This document shows, in pieces, positions 5,542 to 9,082 of a stretch of 9,082 nt of DNA. Position 1 is the first letter of the stretch. Every line of letters begins with the position of its first letter. The notes under the pieces were generated by a model that was not told where the DNA came from, ran no database searches, and saw only the letters and a program-made list of their open reading frames with translations. The stretch lies in NCBI GenBank assembly GCA_958446555.1, contig CAUCWU010000074.1, positions 1 through 9,082 on the forward strand, read 5' to 3'. The stretch is from an uncultured Lachnospiraceae bacterium (GTDB taxonomy: Bacteria > Bacillota > Clostridia > Lachnospirales > Lachnospiraceae). The translations under genes were made by a program, and so were the position numbers.

Positions 5542-6522
5542 ATGGGATTATTTGGTGGACAGTTTTCCAGTGTTGTAGAGTGGAAAGAGGAGTCCGATGA
5601 CACTATTTTTTGGAAATTTCACAGCAGTGAGATTAAAAAAGGAAGCCGTCTGATCATTCGTCCGGGTCAGGATGCGATCTTCATGTACAATGGAAGAATC
5701 GAAGGCGTTTTCCGTGACGAGGGAAATTTTGATATCTCCTCTGATATCATTCCATTTTTGACAACATTAAAGAGTTTTACATTTGGCTTTAACACACCAC
5801 TTCGAGCAGAGGTGATGTTTGTCAACACAAAGGAATTTACCGTAAAGTGGGGCACAAAAAATGCAATCAATCTGCCGGTTGCAGGGCTTCCGGGTGGTAT
5901 GCCGATCCGTGCATTTGGTACCTTCAGCTTCAAGGTTTGTGATGATCAGGCACTGATCGACAAGATTGCAGGTGTGAAATCTGAGTTTACCGTGGACGAT
6001 GTCAAAGAGAGAGTGCTCTCGATGCTTGATATGCTGATGATGAAATGGATTTCCAGAGAAGGAAAGGATATGTTCAATCTTCAGGCAAATGCATATGACA
6101 TCGGCAAGGGTATTGCATCCGATCTGGACATGGAGATGGTAAAGATTGGAATCACAATCACAAGCTTCACGATTCAGAGTGTTTCTTATCCGGAGCAGGT
6201 TACGAAGATGCAGGAAAAGGCAGCAGCTCAGTCCATGGTAGGAAATGTAAACACCTATACACAGATGCAGATGGCAGATGCATTGACTCAGCCAAACACA
6301 GCGGCAGGTAGTATGGCCGGCAATATGGCAGGTATGCAGATGGGCATGATGATGGGACAGATGATGAGCGGAATGCAAAATTCTATGCAGCAACCTAATA
6401 TGCAGCAGCCAAATACATCGGCTCCAGCCGGAAACGGCAGCGCACCGAAGTTTTGCCCGAACTGCGGCACACCGACAAACGGTGCAAAGTTCTGCTCGAA
6501 CTGTGGTACAAAACTTGTATAA
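5542..6522 (+). CDS. SPFH-domain protein with C-terminal zinc ribbon (YdjI-like)
   Basis: A 326-residue SPFH (stomatin/prohibitin/flotillin/HflK) protein of the type once called virion core protein. The N-terminus MGLFGGQF and EIKKGSRLIIRPGQDAIF (30-47) are characteristic of this subfamily. The SPFH fold extends to about 228 and includes NTKEFTVKWGT, LPGGMPIRA and WISREGKDMFNLQA. There is no membrane helix. A Met/Gln-rich linker (about 229-302) has 11 Met in residues 258-282. A zinc ribbon follows, with Cys305, Cys308, Cys318 and Cys321 as two CxxCG knuckles. AAGGAAGG at 5526-5533 supports the start. In B. subtilis the homologue YdjI recruits the PspA-family protein to the membrane with partner proteins; a similar partnership with the adjacent pspA is inferred. 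A terminator-like hairpin follows the gene. Confidence 0.92.
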   Translation: MGLFGGQFSSVVEWKEESDDTIFWKFHSSEIKKGSRLIIRPGQDAIFMYNGRIEGVFRDEGNFDISSDIIPFLTTLKSFTFGFNTPLRAEVMFVNTKEFTVKWGTKNAINLPVAGLPGGMPIRAFGTFSFKVCDDQALIDKIAGVKSEFTVDDVKERVLSMLDMLMMKWISREGKDMFNLQANAYDIGKGIASDLDMEMVKIGITITSFTIQSVSYPEQVTKMQEKAAAQSMVGNVNTYTQMQMADALTQPNTAAGSMAGNMAGMQMGMMMGQMMSGMQNSMQQPNMQQPNTSAPAGNGSAPKFCPNCGTPTNGAKFCSNCGTKLV

Positions 6523-6534
6523 TTGAACTATAAT
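6518..6534 (+). promoter_or_regulatory. Two TATAAT boxes, possible pcrA promoter
   Basis: Perfect TATAAT hexamers occur at 6518-6523 (over the SPFH stop codon) and 6529-6534. Neither has a good -35 box at 16-18 bp; the best is GGTACA (6505-6510) 18 bp before the second, a 3-of-6 match. If the second is used, RNA would begin near 6541, inside the left arm of the hairpin at 6537-6566. Possible but unproven promoter for pcrA. Confidence 0.35.
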
Positions 6535-6536
6535 AA

Positions 6537-6573
6537 GAAGAAGGACTGTGCGAGCAGTCTTTCTTCCATTTTT
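6537..6573 (+). terminator. Terminator-like hairpin between the SPFH gene and pcrA
   Basis: A 12-bp stem (6537-6548 with 6555-6566, one G-T wobble) closes a 6-nt loop and is followed by CA and five T residues (6569-6573). Only about half of the stem pairs are G-C, so it is a moderate terminator or attenuator. It lies directly before the pcrA ribosome binding site and probably ends the pspA-SPFH transcript, perhaps with readthrough into pcrA. Confidence 0.6.
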
Positions 6574-6575
6574 GT

Positions 6576-6580
6576 GGAGG
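6576..6580 (+). promoter_or_regulatory. Ribosome binding site fixing the pcrA GTG start
   Basis: GGAGG lies 5 nt before the GTG at 6586. The encoded N-terminus (M-S-D-I-L-Q-S-L-N-P-V-Q) is that of normal PcrA proteins, whereas the longer reading from a TTG at 6523 would place the hairpin inside the coding sequence. Confidence 0.85.
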
Positions 6581-6585
6581 AAATT

Positions 6586-8976
6586 GTGTCAGACATTTTA
6601 CAATCATTAAATCCGGTTCAGAGAGAGGCAGCTAGCTGCACAGAAGGACCACTTTTAATTCTCGCAGGAGCCGGCTCAGGAAAGACGCGCGTGTTAACCC
6701 ACCGCATTGCCTATCTGATCGAAGAAAAACAGGTAAATCCATGGAATATCATGGCAATTACCTTTACCAATAAGGCAGCTCAGGAGATGAGAGAGCGTGT
6801 AGATCGTTTAGTTGAATTTGGTGCAGAGAGTATCTGGGTTGCGACCTTTCATAGCTCCTGTGTGCGTATTTTAAGAAGGTTCATTGACCGATTGGGCTAT
6901 GACAATCGATTTACGATCTATGACACCGATGATCAGAAGAGTGTGATTAGAAAAGTCGTAAAGGAATTAGATCTTGATCCCAAGCAGTACAGAGAGGGTG
7001 CACTTCTTGGCGTCATTTCATCTGCCAAAAATGAGATGCTTGAGCCAAGCGATTTTGAGACGCAGGCTGGCGGTGATTTTCGCATGTGCCAGGAGGCAAA
7101 GATTTATAAGGCCTATCAGAAAACACTTGTTGACAACAATGCGGTTGATTTTGATGATTTGCTTCTTCTGACGGTTCGTCTTTTACGGGAAAATCATGAT
7201 ATTTTAGATGCCTATCAGGAGCGTCTTCGCTATATCATGGTGGATGAGTATCAGGATACGAACTCGGTTCAATTCGAGCTAATCAGACTGCTTTCTGGCA
7301 AATATCACAATCTCTGTGTGGTTGGTGATGATGATCAGTCTATCTATAAATTTAGAGGTGCAGATATCACGAACATTTTAAGCTTTGAAGAGGCTTTTCC
7401 AGGCGCAAAGGTTGTTAAGCTTGAGCAAAATTATCGCTCCACCAATCGAATTCTAGAGGCAGCAAATGCCGTGATTGCACACAATGCGCATCGAAAAGAA
7501 AAGCATCTTTGGAGTGAAAATGGTGAGGGTGAGATGGTTTCCTTTACTCAATATGAGACGGCATACGGCGAGGCAGAGAATGTCATTGACGAGATTTTGA
7601 CAGCTGTAAGAAAAGGAAAGTGTCATTATCAAGACTGTGCGATTCTGTATCGAACCAATGCGCAGTCCCGTGCATTCGAAGAGAAATGTATCGCAAAAAG
7701 TGTGCCATATCGTCTGGTTGGTGGTGTAAACTTCTATCAGAGACAGGAGATAAAGGACATATTAGCTTATTTAAAAACAATCGATAGTGGACGCGATGAT
7801 TTGTCTGTGACTCGTATTGTCAATGTGCCGAAGAGAGGAATTGGACAGGCAACATTAAATAAGCTTGCTGCATATGCATCCGAGAAAGAGATTCGTCTGT
7901 TTCAGGCAATGGAGCAGGTAAAAGAAATCCCAGGAATCGGAAAGGCAGCAGATAAGATCACAGGATTTGTGAATCAGATTATGGTTTTTCGCGCACTGGC
8001 AAGAGAAGTGGATGCAGCCGAGTTAATAGAGCGCATCCTAGAGGATACTGGCTACCTAGAGGAGCTTGAAAAACTTGAGGAAGACAAGGCAGCAGCCAAG
8101 CAGGAAAACCTCGAGGAATTTCAGAATAAGGCAGTCGACTACTATGACAATCATGAAGAGGCAACACTCACCGATTTTCTTGAGGAAGTAGCGCTAGTTG
8201 CTGATGTCGACAATTTAGACCGCGATGCCGATAGCTTGACACTGATGACACTCCACAGTGCAAAGGGACTCGAATTTCCGACTGTTTATATTACTGGTAT
8301 GGAAGATGGACTCTTTCCAAGCTATATGTCAATGAACAGTGGTGATCCAAATGACATCGAGGAAGAAAGACGACTTTGCTATGTCGGAATTACAAGAGCA
8401 ATGAGAAAGCTCACGCTCACAGCAGCCAGACAGCGCATGGTACACGGAAAAATTCAGTACGGCGATATTTCACGCTTTGTCAAAGAGATTCCAAGAGAGA
8501 TGCTCGACTGGAAAGAAGAGGGCTTCGGAGGTATCTTCAAAAAAGGACCGTCAGCCTCAAACGACTCTTTATTTGGCTCTTCAAGTGGCAGTTCATTCGG
8601 AGGTATATTTGGAAGCACATCAAAAACATCGTCTAGCACTTTTAGCTCCAGAAAAGAAAGCATGGATGACATCTTTGATCTAAAAAATCCATATGCAGAA
8701 AATACAGCTAGCTCATTTAGTGGCTTCAAAAAATCTGCTTCATCTGTTCAAAAAGGCGTAAATACAGCGCCAGCCACCTATGCAAAAGCATTCTCAAATC
8801 CAAAGCCAGCCAGTCTTGATTACCAAGAAGGAGATCGCGTCTCCCACGTTAAATTTGGAAAAGGAACCGTGCTAGCAATCGAAGACATGAAAAAAGACTA
8901 TCAAGTCACAGTCGAGTTTGATACAGCTGGAGTGAAAAAGTTATTTGCCGGGTTTGCAAAGCTGAAGAAGGCTTGA
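6586..8976 (+). CDS. pcrA: ATP-dependent DNA helicase PcrA/UvrD, SF1A
   Basis: A 3'-to-5' DNA helicase for excision repair, plasmid replication, and clearing RecA filaments or stalled RNA polymerase. With the GTG start it has 796 residues, slightly longer than typical PcrA. Motifs in order: Q motif (LNPVQREA, Gln12), Walker A AGAGSGKT (27-34), Ia (ITFTNKAAQEM), II DEYQDT (220-225), III VGDDDQSIYKFRG (246-258), IV QNYRST with Arg284, V LHSAKGLEF (556-564) and VI YVGITRA with Arg604. Motif III has Phe256 where UvrD/PcrA usually have the base-stacking Trp. Residues 646-744 form a Ser/Gly/Phe-rich low-complexity linker, followed by a Tudor-like domain (745-796, GDRVSHVKFGKGTVL), the region known to bind RNA polymerase in PcrA/UvrD. 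It is separated from the SPFH gene by a terminator-like hairpin, so linkage to that operon is doubtful. Confidence 0.96.
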   Translation: MSDILQSLNPVQREAASCTEGPLLILAGAGSGKTRVLTHRIAYLIEEKQVNPWNIMAITFTNKAAQEMRERVDRLVEFGAESIWVATFHSSCVRILRRFIDRLGYDNRFTIYDTDDQKSVIRKVVKELDLDPKQYREGALLGVISSAKNEMLEPSDFETQAGGDFRMCQEAKIYKAYQKTLVDNNAVDFDDLLLLTVRLLRENHDILDAYQERLRYIMVDEYQDTNSVQFELIRLLSGKYHNLCVVGDDDQSIYKFRGADITNILSFEEAFPGAKVVKLEQNYRSTNRILEAANAVIAHNAHRKEKHLWSENGEGEMVSFTQYETAYGEAENVIDEILTAVRKGKCHYQDCAILYRTNAQSRAFEEKCIAKSVPYRLVGGVNFYQRQEIKDILAYLKTIDSGRDDLSVTRIVNVPKRGIGQATLNKLAAYASEKEIRLFQAMEQVKEIPGIGKAADKITGFVNQIMVFRALAREVDAAELIERILEDTGYLEELEKLEEDKAAAKQENLEEFQNKAVDYYDNHEEATLTDFLEEVALVADVDNLDRDADSLTLMTLHSAKGLEFPTVYITGMEDGLFPSYMSMNSGDPNDIEEERRLCYVGITRAMRKLTLTAARQRMVHGKIQYGDISRFVKEIPREMLDWKEEGFGGIFKKGPSASNDSLFGSSSGSSFGGIFGSTSKTSSSTFSSRKESMDDIFDLKNPYAENTASSFSGFKKSASSVQKGVNTAPATYAKAFSNPKPASLDYQEGDRVSHVKFGKGTVLAIEDMKKDYQVTVEFDTAGVKKLFAGFAKLKKA

Positions 8977-9028
8977 AAAAAATGAATGCCTACGAATTGC
9001 TCCGTCGCAATGCAACTCTCGCATTCAT
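8976..9028 (-). terminator. Palindromic element after pcrA, terminator in the - orientation
   Basis: ATGAATGC (8982-8989) pairs perfectly with GCATTCAT (9021-9028), and the enclosed segment carries a second hairpin, ATTGC-TCCGTC-GCAAT (8996-9011). On the - strand the outer stem is followed by six T residues (complement of 8976-8981), as in an intrinsic terminator. On the + strand AAAATTT follows instead, so it is a poor terminator for pcrA. It overlaps the last base of the pcrA stop codon. It may serve a convergent gene to the right, or be a dispersed extragenic palindrome. Confidence 0.55.
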
Positions 9029-9082
9029 AAAATTTACATAAACGGGCAAGATAACGCTAGCAATTTTTTAAAGCATATGCTA

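Noticed and set aside
5767..6393. A 208-codon - strand frame, rich in His and Cys.
   Set aside because: It lies entirely opposite the well-supported SPFH gene and its composition is the mirror of Met/Asp-rich codons; no ribosome binding site or family resemblance.
6523..6585. A TTG start adding 21 residues to PcrA.
   Set aside because: The TTG has no ribosome binding site and the extension would translate the terminator-like hairpin; the GTG at 6586 has GGAGG and gives the normal PcrA N-terminus.

Overview
The window looks like chromosomal housekeeping DNA of a Gram-positive clostridial bacterium, most likely a member of the Lachnospiraceae. The reasons are protein style (a fused SecDF, a clostridial-type Tgt, a DUF1836 protein, a PcrA with a C-terminal Tudor-like domain), moderate GC content, strong AGGAGG-like ribosome binding sites and sigma-A-type promoters. 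This placement rests on recognition, not on a database search. No mobile element, CRISPR array, tRNA or rRNA was seen.

Region 1 (about 1-3895, + strand) is a secretion/tRNA-modification cluster: secDF (fused Sec translocase accessory subunit), tgt (tRNA-guanine transglycosylase) and yajC (Sec accessory subunit). It ends at a long hairpin that should terminate transcription from both sides. Gene order is secDF-tgt-yajC, unlike the common queA-tgt-yajC-secD-secF layout. YajC carries an apparent lipoprotein signal peptide, and the SecF half has Ala where the conserved membrane Asp normally sits.

Region 2 (3948-6522) is a membrane-stress module. A DUF1836 gene on the - strand is divergent from pspA (ESCRT-III-like membrane-remodelling protein), which is followed by an SPFH-domain protein with a C-terminal zinc ribbon, related to Bacillus subtilis YdjI. 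The 222-bp divergent intergenic region holds two back-to-back sigma-A-like promoters with 17-bp spacers. It also holds a perfect 9-bp inverted repeat with one arm next to each -10 box, a candidate shared operator. A helix-turn-helix-like DUF1836 protein beside pspA is an attractive but untested regulator candidate.

Region 3 (6523-9082) holds pcrA, an SF1A DNA helicase that should start at a GTG at 6586, behind a terminator-like hairpin and two TATAAT boxes. The last 106 bases contain a palindromic element with a T-run on the - strand, suggesting a convergent gene just beyond the right edge.

I do not see a convincing wholly new system. The strongest leads are the DUF1836/pspA/SPFH arrangement with its symmetric candidate operator, and the lipoprotein-type YajC next to a SecDF lacking a normally conserved charge.
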